From Mercenaria mercenaria (lineage: Eukaryota; Mollusca; Bivalvia; Venerida; Veneridae), in contig NC_069362.1 in the NCBI RefSeq assembly GCF_021730395.1, positions 44,534,501 through 44,598,500 on the forward strand: a stretch of 64,000 bases of DNA. Direction: 5' to 3'. The notes beneath the pieces were generated by a model. That model was not told where the DNA came from and searched no databases. It worked only from the letters and a program-made list of their open reading frames with translations. The translations under genes were made by a program, and so were the position numbers. Positions 46,801-58,069 of this stretch are shown here, piece by piece. The first letter of the stretch is position 1, and each line of letters begins with the position of its first letter.

Positions 46801-49170
46801 CCACAGTGAAATAACACTTTACTTTATTTGATTTCCCCAATATATAAGCGTATGACAGGCCATGGATAGCCACAGTGAAAGGGCACTTTACTTTGTGCGA
46901 TTTGTCCAATATTTAAGTATATTACAGACCAGGGATAGCCACAGTGAAATGACGCTTTACATTGTTCGATTTGTCCAGTATATCATTATACAACAGACCA
47001 GGGATAGCCACAGTGAAAGGGAACTTTACTTTGTTCTATTTGTCCAATATATTCTTATACAACGGGCCAAGGATAGCCACAGTGAAATAACACTTTACTT
47101 TGTTTGATTTCCCCAATATATAAGCGTATGACAGGCCATGGATAGCCACAGTGAAAGGGCACTTTACTTTGTTCGATTTGTCCAATATTTAAGTATATTA
47201 CAGACCAGGGATAGCCACAGTGAAATGACGCTTTACATTGTTCGATTTGTCCAATATATCATTTTACAACAGACCAGGGATAGCCACAGTGAAAGGGCAC
47301 TTTACTTTGTTCGATTTGTCCAATATATTCTTATACAACGGGCCAAGGATAGCCACAGTGAAATAACACTTTACTTTATTTGATTTCACTAATATATAAG
47401 CGTATGACAGGCCATGGATAGCCACAGTGAAAGGGCACTTTACTTTGTTCGATTTGTCCAATATTTAAGTATATTACAGACCAGGGATAGCCACAGTGAA
47501 ATGACGCTTTACATTGTTCGATTTGTCCAATATATCATTATACAACAGACCAGGATAGCCACAGTGAAAGGGCACTTTACTTTGTTCTATTTGTCCATAT
47601 ATTCTTATACAACGGGCCAAGGATAGCCACAGTGAAATAACACTTTACTTTGTTTGATTTCCCCAATATATAAGCGTATGACAGGGCATGGATAGCCACA
47701 GTGAAAGGGCACTTTACTTTGTTCGATTTGTCCAATATTTAAGTATATTACAGACCAGGGATAGCCACAGTGAAATGACGCTTTACATTGTTCGATTTGT
47801 CCAATATATCATTATACAACAGACCCGGAATAGCCGCAGTGAAAGGGCACTTTACTTTGTTCTATTTGTCCAATATATTCTTATACAACGGGCCAAGGAT
47901 AGCCACAGTGAAATAACACTTTACTTTATTTGATTTCCCCAATATATAAGCGTATGACAGGCCATGGATAGCCACAGTGAAAGGGCACTTTACTTTGTGC
48001 GATTTGTCCAATATTTAAGTATATTACAGACCAGGGATAGCCACAGTGAAATGACGCTTTACATTGTTCGATTTGTCCAGTATATCATTATACAACAGAC
48101 CAGGGATAGCCACAGTGAAAGGGAACTTTACTTTGTTCTATTTGTCCAATATATTCTTATACAACGGGCCAAGGATAGCCACAGTGAAATAACACTTTAC
48201 TTTGTTTTGATTTCCCCAATATATAAGCGTAGACAGGCCATGGATAGCCACAGTGAAAGGGCACTTTACTTTGTTCGATTTGTCCAATATTTAAGTATAT
48301 TACAGACCAGGGATAGCCACAGTGAAATGACGCTTTACATTGTTCGATTTGTCCAATATATCATTTTACAACAGACCAGGGATAGCCACAGTGAAAGGGC
48401 ACTTTACTTTGTTCGATTTGTCCAATATATTCTTATACAACGGGCCAAGGATAGCCACAGTGAAATAACACTTTACTTTATTTGATTTCACTAATATATA
48501 AGCGTATGACAGGCCATGGATAGCCACAGTGAAAGGGCACTTTACTTTGTTCGATTTGTCCAATATTTAAGTATATTACAGACCAGGGATAGCCACAGTG
48601 AAATGACGCTTTACATTGTTCGATTTGTCCAATATATCATTATACAACAGACCAGGGATAGCCGCAGTGAAAGGGCACTTTACTTTGTTTCTATTTGTCC
48701 AATATATTCTATACAACGGGCCAAGGATAGCCACAGTGAAATAACACTTTACTTTATTTGATTTCACCAATATATAAGCGTTTTGACAGGCCATGGATAT
48801 CCACAGTGAAATAACATATCTCTTTGCCTTATATCGTCACTTAGGATGTATATTACCGTGAAAAGAATAGACACAGTGATATGTTCTATGGCTGTGCTCG
48901 TTGTGTCCAGTAAACTACAGGCCATGAATACCCGTAGAAAGACGACATACGACTTCATTTTATATCATTAATAGAGATGCATATCACAATATTGAAGCGT
49001 ATTACAGGCGATTTTATAGAGAATGAATTTATAGGATATCATCAATATCGAAGTATTTTACAGGCCGCAGATAGACATAGTAAAACGCAATATGGCTTTG
49101 TTTGATATTTCACATGCCATGGATAGAAACGGTAAAATGCCACATGAATTTGTTTTATATCATCAGTATC
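43830..49170. repeat. Higher-order satellite array, 69-bp subunit, 276-bp unit
   Basis: The core at about 44100-48815 consists of 69-bp subunits, each with GATAGCCACAGTGAAA followed by 'cactttactttgttcgattt' and 'gtccaata'. Four subunit types in fixed order make a 276-bp higher-order unit. Unit starts (at 'gccatggatag') fall near 44240, 44516, 44792, 45064, 45477, 45754, 46029, 46305, 46581, 46857, 47133, 47409, 47683, 47959, 48235 and 48511. The 45064 unit has six subunits. The four units from about 46581 to 47683 recur at 47683 to 48785 (1102 bp later) almost identically. Edges decay gradually (43830-44100, 48815-49170). Since 69 is divisible by 3, long frames appear on both strands; I read these as by-products, not genes. 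Confidence 0.95.
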
Positions 49171-49881
49171 AAAGTGTTACAGATTGTACGGACAGATGGA
49201 CAGAGAACATTGCTTTCCCTCCCCCGTAGCCTGTCGTGGCGGGGGATTAACTAAGCCTCATAGTTTAGTATAGTATGAAGATTTCAATTTAGTGGTACAC
49301 AACCGAACCCTTTCACCGCTAGCCATAATTGTATACGGTAGAGGGATAGCCAAAAGGAAAGTCCCAATTTTGTACGTGTGAAAGGAGAAGAAAGTGGTAA
49401 ACACACACACATATCTTTTTCAGTAGTTTAGTTTTCGTTCCTTTGAATTTTTATGGCGCAAATACTGTTAGGTATGAAGTCACCGACCTATATTCCATAG
49501 TTACAGAACAAGCCTTATCTTTTTGTCAAATTTTAAGTTCTTGCGGTTCTGCAGTGTCTCCGTTTCGGACAGTCAAAACTTCGTCTGCACTGCAGAGCAA
49601 AAAAAAAAAAATCGCCAACTTGTTTTTTGTCCTTGCCAAGTCCCTAAACGCTAGTGTACTTTTTAAAATCTACGTTTTACTGAATTGAAAAAAAAAATCT
49701 TATATTTGAATATTTATGTATAGTTAAAAAGGTGCTTTTATTTTGTTAACAGTTTACTTCAAAACCCATGTGGCCATTTATGTACCAGTCCATTTATGTA
49801 TCAGGTCTTTTATGTACCACTTTGACACCTAATGTACCACCTATATATTATATAGTAACTGTATCTTGTAGTGTAGCATTG
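49171..49881. other. Flank of satellite, nothing recognised
   Basis: Contains 'acggacagatggacagagaa' just after the decayed satellite copies, a tail-like sequence seen in other elements here. AT-rich sequence with 'tttatgtacca' repeated several times (49779-49825) follows. No gene seen. Confidence 0.45.
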
Positions 49882-50455
49882 TGAATAGGTGATAATTACC
49901 TGTGAAAACGGCTTTGATTTAATCAGCTCAACATAGAAATTGCATACAATTTATTTACATACTGTTCATTTGCCTAATTGACAATTAAATCTTGTAAATT
50001 TAACATATTATATAACACAACATGATCATGAAAAATGATAACCCACTAAGTGTCATATATGTGGTACATAAGGTGTCCAAAGTGATAGGCTCATGGTGAG
50101 CTTTTGTGACCACTCATGGTCCGTTGTGCTTCGTCCTTCCATCAACATTTTCTAAAAAGATCTTCTTGAATAGGTGATAATTACCTGTGAAAACGGCTTT
50201 GATTTAATCAGCTCAACATAGAAATTGCATACAATTTATTTACATACTGTTCATTTGCCTAATTGACAATTAAATCTTGTAAATTTAACATATTATATAA
50301 CACAACATGATCATGAAAAATGATAACCCACTAAGTGTCATATATGTGGTACATAAGGTGTCCAAAGTGATAGGCTCATGGTGAGCTTTTGTGACCACTC
50401 GATGTCCGTTGTGCTTCGTCCTTCCATCAACATTTTCTAAAAAGATCTTCTTGAA
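49882..50455. repeat. 285-bp tandem duplication, nearly identical copies
   Basis: 49882-50166 and 50167-50451 align end to end with only a few differences, around 'cactcatggtccg' versus 'cactcgatgtccg'. The unit includes unrelated AT-rich sequence plus the end of the element described at 50364-51615. It is therefore a local duplication made after that element had inserted. Confidence 0.9.
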
Positions 50456-51615
50456 AACCACTGGGCAGAATTACACTAAACTTCACAGGAATAATCCTTG
50501 GGCGGCCCCCTTTCAAAATTATTCAAAGAATTGAATTCCATGCAGAACTCTGGTTGCCATGGCAACCGAAAGGAAAAACTTTAAAAAACTTCTTGTCCAA
50601 AACCGCAGGTATAGAGCAGGCATAGAGCCTTGATATTTTGCATGTGACATCATCTAATGGTCCTGTATGAAGATTATTCATATTGTGATCCTGGGGTGAA
50701 GAGGCCCTGCCCCATGGGTCACAAGTTTTGCATAGACTTATATAGGAAAAAACTTTAAAAGTCTTCTTGCCTGAAACTGCAGGGCCTAGGCTTTTGATAT
50801 TTGGTATGTTGCATCGCCTTGTGGTCCTCTACCAAAATTGTTCAAATTATGCCCCTGAGGTGGAAAGAGGTCCTGCCCTGGGGGTCCCAAATTTAAGATA
50901 GACTTATATAGGGAAAAAATATAAAAATCTTCTCGTCTGAAAGTTTAAGGCCTAGGCCTTTGATATTTAGTATGTAGCATTGCCTAGTGGATCTCTAATA
51001 AGAATGTTCAAGTTATGCCCCTGGGGTGAAAAGAGGCACCTCCCTGGAGGTCACTTGTTTATGAGTTATATAGGAATAAATACTTCAAAAATTATCAGAT
51101 CATATTGCCTAGACTGTTTAATTATAATTACCTGATGACCCCATTTGGGCGATTAGGGGTCACTTGACTTTGACCTTGACCTACTGACCTACTTTCAGCC
51201 TTGAAATTTGGATGACATATACACTGACGAGAAATGAAAACGCAACACACATATGCCTGAATATATTTTTACTACAAAAGCATCACCTTGAAATGTTCAA
51301 CACATACACATCTCGATACTCTATACAAATTGTGTTAATTTTACAGTCTGTTGTGATGATTTAAACCGAGATGTGTATGTGTTGAACATTTCAAGGTGGT
51401 GCTTTTTGTAGTAAAAATATATCCAGGCATATGTTTGTTGTGTTTTCATATCTCGTTAGTGTAGTTTACAACACCAATCTTAAAAGTGACTTTCAGTGAC
51501 CATGAATGTGACCTACTGACCTACTTTCTAATATTTTAGCATCAGTTTGCCATTTTAAACATGTGGCTGATATTACTCAGGTGAGCGATTCAGGGTCATC
51601 ACGACCCTCTTGTAC
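50364..51615 (-). mobile_element. Minisatellite-bearing element, reverse relative of 5014-6768
   Basis: The right end is the reverse of the 5014 head (AGGTGAGCGATTCAGGGTCA then 'tcacgaccctcttg'). The left end ('catggtgagcttttgtga') is the reverse of its tail. The core has three or four units of about 170 bp (near 50590, 50763, 50927) with 'gggcctaggcttttgatatt' and 'ttatgcccctgaggtg'. Only the ends are shared with 5014-6768; the tandem unit differs. A Tc1/mariner-type MITE sits inside it. Confidence 0.7.
51222..51461. mobile_element. Tc1/mariner-type MITE, 240 bp, long inverted arms
   Basis: Termini CACTGACGAGAAATGAAAAC and its mirror ending CATATCTCGTTAGTG continue as inverted arms of about 100 bp (shared 'atatgcctg', 'tttttactacaaaa', 'cttgaaatgttcaacacata'). 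TA flanks both sides (51220-51221, 51462-51463). Nested in the element at 50364-51615. Confidence 0.85.
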
Positions 51616-51779
51616 TAAGAATTTCGAGCACTTTTGCTCTACCTTAGTTTTTACTAGGTAGATTTGATTCAAACTTTAAATTGCTGTTCCATATTATTAG
51701 CAACATGATTTGACTCATGGTGCATTACTCTTGCAGAAATGTTCCATGAATTTTGTCCCTTTTATACTTATTTAACGTT

Positions 51780-51960
51780 TTGCTAAATACATAATTTGAC
51801 AGACCTAAGCTATTCAATATCTTCATCCACATTAGAGTAATTAAAGACACCAGTGACAGTTTCAGCTTCCTCAGATGTGCCCAATTTCACTATCTCGCAT
51901 CGAAATAGTTGAGTGTGCTGTCTCCTGTGACAGCACTTGTTAGGTTGACTTTCCAAAGAA
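51780..51960 (-). repeat. Fragment of the 22594-type repeat
   Basis: Reverse match to 22600-22760: 'caatatcttcatccacatta', 'agacaccagtgacagt', 'gagtgtgctgtctcctgtga'. Confidence 0.6.
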
Positions 51961-52065
51961 TTGAAAGAGTTGATCTAGTCACCAGGGTGACGGTTTTGCC
52001 ATCGATGTCACATGTGTAGGTTAAAAATTTGCTACAAGTTAATATCTCAGTAACCATTGCATGTA

Positions 52066-52553
52066 CAGTCGACATTGTACTTGCAACCACCTCTTTTAAG
52101 CGATTTTTGTATTAAACGACCGGTCAAAATCCCTCTCGAACGTTTTCGGTACATAAATTCATTCCATTAAACGGTATTTTTATTAAACGACTAGCAACCA
52201 CATTAATGTAGTCCAACTGGTGCAATATTCAACAAAAGTATCTATTAAGCAACCTGGTACCAAATTCCCGCCGGGCAATTCTTCACCTGTGTAATTAGCG
52301 AGTACGTTTTGCACCTGCCTAAATGCAATTAACTTTTGTAACAGTCGAACTGACGAACAATCCAGCTATAATGTTCACAGTTTGTGAAATATATATACAT
52401 ATATGATATATGTATGCTCATAATAATTACAGCTATATTAACAGTAAAAAATAACTGTTCTCTTCACCTGACTAAAATTCATTAAGAAACCATTCCATTA
52501 AGAGACCACTTTTTAGCAGTCCCTTGGGTGGTCTCTTAATACAATGACAACTG
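52066..52553. mobile_element. pogo/Tigger-like MITE, 488 bp
   Basis: Starts CAGTCGACATTGTACTTGCA and ends with the mirror 'ttaatacaatgacaactg' (about 26-bp inverted termini, both followed inward by ACCACC). TA dinucleotides flank it (52064-52065, 52554-52555). The interior has repeated 'attaaacgac' and 'ccattaagagaccac' motifs typical of such relics. No transposase remains. Confidence 0.75.
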
Positions 52554-52671
52554 TATTGGAAACTTCACACAATGTTTCAAATCATCACTATTCCATCAGA
52601 CCTGAAATAATCCAGTTAGATAACTCGTGGTTGAACTTAATTCAGTTAATTGCAATGTTAACAATATTTGA

Positions 52672-52884
52672 TTAACCCTTATCACACTGGACACAATTGA
52701 TTCTGCCTTTGCGGCCAGTGTAGATCATGATCAGCCTGCACATCCATGCAGTCTGATCATGATCTGCACTGTTCGCCATTCAGTCAGTATCTTTTTGGTA
52801 AGCACCCCTTTTAACAGTTAATGGTACTGTCCAAATTAAAAGATGGACAAGTTCATTATAGAAATTTAGCAAGGTAAGGGTTAA
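52672..52884. mobile_element. piggyBac-type MITE, 213 bp (TTAA ends)
   Basis: TTAACCCTTA at left and TAAGGGTTAA at right, so CCCTTA termini flanked by TTAA, as for piggyBac. The interior palindrome is 'gatcatgatcagcctgcaca' against 'tgcagtctgatcatgatc'. The body contains 'ttggtaagcaccccttttaa'. Same family as 57849, 59009, 61634 and the relic at 15954. Confidence 0.8.
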
Positions 52885-54195
52885 CGTTTAACAGGCAGCT
52901 ATCAAGCTGTATCTAAGTAACAACTATATTAATCGGATTGAAACTTTACACAATGCTTCCAAGTCATCAAACCTACATAGACATTGCTTTGTTCAATTCA
53001 TTTAAAACTTATGCCCCTTTTTCTTCTTAGAAAATCTGGCTGAAGTTTTGTGTCCAACAGTCAATCTGTACTTTGATAACAGCTACATATATAGGATTGT
53101 TGGATTGAGCCTTCACACAAGAAACCTTACTCATCAAACATACTTGTACATGTACCAAAGTTAGAGAACTTTTTAAAAAATCAATTTAAATTATTGCCCT
53201 TGCAGCGATTCTTTTGCGATTTTTTACAGCAGAATACAGGCTGTTTCCTTTAGCTAAAAAATTAAAAATAGCTACATTTTCCCCTAATATTGTTGTATTT
53301 TCCCTTTAATGAATTTAAAGAAAATATTTCTTAAGATGCATTATGAATTATTTTACCAAAAACCCCACGTTGCTTTAAGTTTAGAACTTGCACAGCTGTT
53401 ACGACTGGTAATTATGTTAGGCTTACTTCACATCAGGTGCCAAATTCGTAAGTACATTGGCATCAGTTCTTGCAAATTTTACTGTGCCTGTTATCATGAA
53501 AATCTAATGACTTGGTTTCAAAATTTGGATTTTCGCCTTTTTGTCTTATACTGTCCTGTACCAATGGATACTAAAAATAAGTTGTCCCTCTTTATAAAAG
53601 AATGCCATTTGTAAAGAAATAAAAGTGAACAGTTGTTCAGATCGACGTTTAACGCTAGTTATGTGAAGTTTAAGCACTGGTACATTATCGCAATTGCATC
53701 AAAACAAAGAAATGTAACAGTTCTTTAAAATCGGTGATCGAGTGTATAAAGGCGTTGAACTGTCGAGAGGTATGGTCCTCTTCATGCAGTTCCTTTCCAG
53801 CATTCAATACATATGTGAGCAAATTGATGATGCTTTTTGTAAACTTATATATATGTTTTATATGCTGTTTAATTTTCCACTCTTTCTGTCTATGATTTTT
53901 TTTTTCCATAACCTGGACCTAAGTCTTATGCAAAACATTGATAACAGTCTTGTGAGGTCACATTTCTATCTGTCACCAAATGTACAATACATTATCGTAT
54001 GCCTTCAATACTTGGCAGTATCAACATAGAATTATCTTGAAAACAATTTCAGTGCTTTTGATTAAGGTGATATCTATGGAACATCAGAAGCATTTTGCAG
54101 GTTGTTTCATCAAATTTAACATAGAAATTTCAATGTTAATGCAATTCAAAATTATCTCCCCTGTTCTGTCACCTTTCAACTCCAAGTACAAAAAT
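52885..54195. other. Intergenic, no gene recognised
   Basis: AT-rich. A 101-codon frame at 53309-53614 and others near 53742 have no family motif, no convincing splice context and biased AT-driven composition, so I do not call them genes. Short 'cttcacacaatg.ttc' motifs near 52563 and 52950 hint at old repeats. Confidence 0.45.
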
Positions 54196-54203
54196 GTACT
54201 AAC

Positions 54204-54748
54204 TAGGGATGTGCCTAATTATTTTCAAAAATAATTCCAATTACATTGAGAAAATTGCTAATTAAATTAAATTACAAGCCATTTTCAAAAAGTAATTAAT
54301 TATTAATTACAATTATTTTGCCAAAAGTAATTAATTATAATTAATTATTTTATCTGTAACAATTCAGTCATTTGCAAAACAGTTTTTATTATTCAACATA
54401 ATTATTTACAATTCAAAGCTTTTTTGACAAAATGTGCATAAAAACAGCAAATCAAATCATTTACTTAATACATGCATGTTAATATCAGCAAATGTCAGCA
54501 AGAAAACATATTGAAATTCAGTCATTCAGTTCGTATATGCAAATGTACACACTGACATTCATATGAGACAGTATCCTGCAACTCATAAAGGTTTATTGCA
54601 CTTTAAGAACACGAGTGCCTCAAAATTTTTGTCTGTAAGCCTGGACCTGTCAATATCAGGTTTTCTGTACATTCCTAATTATTAGATCAAAATTTGTAAT
54701 TAATTATAATTAATTAAATTACAATTATAATTAGGCACATGATCCCTG
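54204..54748. mobile_element. hAT-type MITE, 545 bp, 8-bp target duplication
   Basis: Left end TAGGGATGTGCCTAATTA, right end mirror TAATTAGGCACATGATCCCT then G. The direct repeat GTACTAAC flanks it (54196-54203, 54749-54756). Eight-base duplications and CAGGG-like termini are hallmarks of hAT transposons. The interior is dominated by 'taattaatta' motifs. No coding capacity. Confidence 0.85.
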
Positions 54749-54756
54749 GTACTAAC

Positions 54757-57471
54757 ACATGTTAAAAATTGATGTGCTAAAGACCATGATAAAAGAAACT
54801 AACAGAACTCCTTAATCACAATGTGAAAAAGTGGATAAATATAGATTCAACATTTTGTAGGAATGTTGTCTCCCGTTATTTTCCCCTTAGATATCGCTTC
54901 TTTCTATTTTGATTGTCAGTTTTTTTAAATGGATTATTTTGTAACATTTCCACCTCCACCCCAACACTCACAAATTCCTGTTCAAAAGCTAATGTACATC
55001 TCCCTTTAAAACAGAATTTTATCAAATTTATTGATACAGTATAATATTAAACTTTTAAGTACTTGAAGTGTAATAAAAAGAAATTTGAATTTTTCATATC
55101 AAAAATTGATTTCTGTGTGATACAATTATAGTAATATCTGCCAATGATCCCAGGATATTTTTTTTTTCAGTGGAGTGAACACCAAATGTAATAATTTCTG
55201 TAATAAAAAGTAAGTGCAAAACCTGGTGTGAAAGATAGTTATACTTTACTTGTAAAACGTAAAGTAATTTTTACTAAAAAAAATTTTGCATTTTTACCAA
55301 ATTTTTTTCCGCATTTTTACCATTGCCAATGTCAGATTTTAGTTCAGCACTAAAAGGCATGACATAAAGAATGATTAAACTACCTAAGTATGTTTTCACA
55401 GGTTTCTTTTTGTTCTGTCGACATCCCCTCAAAAAGTTTAATATGGTAGAAGTGTTTTTAGGTTTATTGTTAGGGTTGAAATTCATTTCCTGCTACAAGA
55501 AGTACTTTTTTCCACCATTTCTGAGCAGTATTCCCCTCCATATACCATTTAAAAAACAAGATAACGTGCATTTATGTAATTTTTTTTCCTGTGCATAATA
55601 TATTTATAAAAAAAAATCAACTTTCATATTTTGCAATTCCACGCAACCCCCCACCCCCATCCCCACTCCCACTTTACTTAATATATTATGATCTGACTTT
55701 TCCCAGTTAATGGTTCTTGCCCACCATTCCCCAGAAAAAGGAAAAAAACTGTGGTTACAATGCACATGAAATTTCAAAATGATTATTTATATGTTTATAA
55801 AATCAGTTTAAAATATTACAAGATAAATTTTGTGACAGATGTTGAAATAATTATCAGTTTAAGACATTGTCCAGAAACCAACGTTTAAATTAATTATTTG
55901 TTGACATTTTGATAACATAGACCAGGGTTTAACTGTATTGGCCTAAAGCGTTGCGTCAATAACTGGTGTAAATAGAATAGACTTAAATAAAGATACCGCA
56001 TACAACCCATGTCAGGTAGAAATAGTTGAGGGATTAAACGAGGCGGGAAATATATATTGTCACATCTTACTTAGTCATGTGTTTGCTTAATACAGACTAG
56101 GAATTTGGTAATGTCGTTTTACGGGTTGTTTATGAATACGGTGTTGTACATGATTATTGTCATGGGAAAACCAGGAAGGGATACTATAATATGCATTGTG
56201 TAAAAATAGAAACTTTCAGGATATATTTATGGTAAACAGGATACACTATAGTCTCATAATCATATGCTGGAGTGAGTTTAATAATATATTAAATTAAATA
56301 TTTATATGTGTCGTTGATATTAATTAAATAGCGATTACCGGTAGAGTACAGAGAAGTAAAAAGTTTGAAATTATTTATGATATTATAAATATTTGTGGTT
56401 GCATTGAAAATAAAATTTTGAATATAAAGGCATGTTAATGTGTAATAAAAGTTGAATTTAATGTATGTTGTGTAATAAAACTTGAAATAACTTCAAGGGA
56501 AATATTATGGAAGATAAAATTTTGATAGAAATATCAAAAGGTATGAATCAAATTTGTGTTAATATGTATTAACTACAATGGCTTAACATCAGCTTTAAAG
56601 CATGGTATATTGTATGTGTAAATATGTAGTTGTAAGATGTGTTACAAAAAATGTGTCTACATAAGAATAAATTCCCAGACACTTAGAACATGTAGAAAAC
56701 TCTTTTCTTCCAGGAACTGTTATCAGAATTATTCCAGTACTTAAGAAACTTTATGAAACTTTGAATACAGTTTACTTTAGAATCATTTAATTTTGTAGGC
56801 AAGAAATTTTAAGGTTTTTACACCAAAACAGCAATTTTTTAGGTATATATATTCATGGATTTCATGTATTGAAGATGAAATGAATGGGAAGTTAATGCAT
56901 TCATTGGGATTTAATTAAAAATGTGTGGATTAATGCAACTGCTAATTTCACCAAAATCAGTCCCTCACATGTACTGGTATTAATGATTGCACAGTATAAG
57001 TTTGAACTTCTAATATATTGTATCTTTATTTTGAAAGTGTCATGCAAGTCCTTAATTCCATCTAAAGATGATGTAGGAATGAAAAGATAAAGTCCCTCAA
57101 TAAGTTTCTCAAGGTTAATGCCCATTTAGTTGAATACAATGTATGGCAGTGGTTGGTTTAAACTAGTTTCCTCACACCCTTCCTCACACCCTGACATGAT
57201 CATATATTGATAACTTACCAAGTTTTTTTTTTTGGTGCTGAGAAAACAAAATATATGATGAACATAAATGCAAGGTACTAAATGTGGATTTTAACCTCGC
57301 CTGTTTTCATGTCATCAGTTTGTTTTGCTGGAAATTCACTGTTAATATTGGACTTTTTTAAGTGTCGTAAATCTATAATGCTGTGTGACATCAAGTACTA
57401 CTTATTCAATTTGTCTGTTTTATAATGTAATACATATTGATTCACCTTTTGTTGCGTTGTTTCCGTTACAG
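54757..57471. other. Upstream region of MICAL-like gene, no gene seen
   Basis: AT-rich with homopolymers and a C-rich stretch at 55643-55668 (cacccccatccccactccca). No exon recognised. A non-coding 5' leader exon of the downstream gene could lie here unseen. Confidence 0.4.
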
Positions 57472-57612
57472 ATTTGTGCCACTGCTGAATCTGTCACAAT
57501 TGACGATGGAAAAAAGTATGTATACGAGATTACCGGTAAATCGGCATTAACCTAGAAAAGGAATTAACTTTTTTATATGTAACACAAGACAAGAAAAATA
57601 AATAAATTCACG
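57472..57612 (+). other. Possible 5' UTR part of MICALL first coding exon
   Basis: A pyrimidine-containing acceptor (ttgtttccgttacag, ending 57471) precedes the start codon by 141 bp, which would allow splicing from an upstream leader exon. Transcription could equally begin within this stretch. Confidence 0.35.
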
Positions 57613-57761
57613 ATGGCGATGACAAAAGTGAAAGCACTGCAGTTATGGTGTAAAAAGATGGCGGATGGCTATCGGGATGTGGAGGTTCGAGATATGGCAG
57701 CCTCGTGGAAGAGTGGACTGGCATTCTGTGCTATCATACATAGGTTCAGGCCAGATTTGAT
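57613..57761 (+). CDS. MICALL: MICAL-like protein, first coding exon (partial gene)
   Basis: The exon encodes 49 residues plus two bases, ending at a consensus donor (AT|GTAAGT). After MAMTKVK the sequence has ALQLWCKKMADGYRDVEV, then DMAASWKSGLAFCAIIHRF and RPDL. This is the first half of a type-2 calponin-homology domain, with the LxxWC, GY-xxV and SW-x2-GLAFCAIIH-xF-RPDL signatures. A CH domain at the extreme N-terminus is the layout of MICAL-like proteins, which link Rab GTPases (via a C-terminal bMERB domain) to endosomal recycling and actin. MICAL itself and EHBP1 place this domain internally. The two leftover bases predict Ile or Met next, fitting the usual RPDLI. No second exon was found up to 64000, so the first intron exceeds 6 kb. 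AAGATGGCGG at about 57654 is a YY1-like motif inside the exon. Confidence 0.82.
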
Positions 57762-57848
57762 GTAAGTACCATTGAATTCTAAAGGAAGATTTATATTGTT
57801 CTACAACCAAACAGGTGCTTGAGACCACCTTTGAACAGAGTATCTCTG

Positions 57849-58069
57849 TTAATCTGTGGCCTGCTAAATTTCTATAATGAACTGGTCCATCTTTCAATTT
57901 GGACAGTACCATTCACTGTTAAAAGGGATGCTTACCAAATTAACAAAAAGATATTGACTGAATGATGAACAGTGCAGCTCTTGATCAGACTGCATGAATG
58001 TGCAGGCTGATCATGATCTACACTGGTCACAAAGGCAAAATCAATAGTGTTCAGCATGATAAGGGTTAA
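57849..58069. mobile_element. piggyBac-type MITE copy, reverse orientation
   Basis: Reverse of 52672-52884: starts with a diverged TTAATCTGTGG, contains 'ctgatcatgatctacactgg', and ends ATAAGGGTTAA. It lies 88 bp inside MICALL intron 1. Confidence 0.75.

Noticed and set aside
44245-48485. Many overlapping frames encoding DSHSERALYFVRFVQY-type repeats on the plus strand and VKCPFTVAI-type repeats on the minus strand
   Set aside because: They follow from a 69-bp satellite unit with few stops; both strands are open in register, and decayed edge copies show no coding constraint.
53309-53614. 101-codon plus-strand frame in the 53-kb region
   Set aside because: Composition is that of AT-rich chance sequence; no family motif or splice context.
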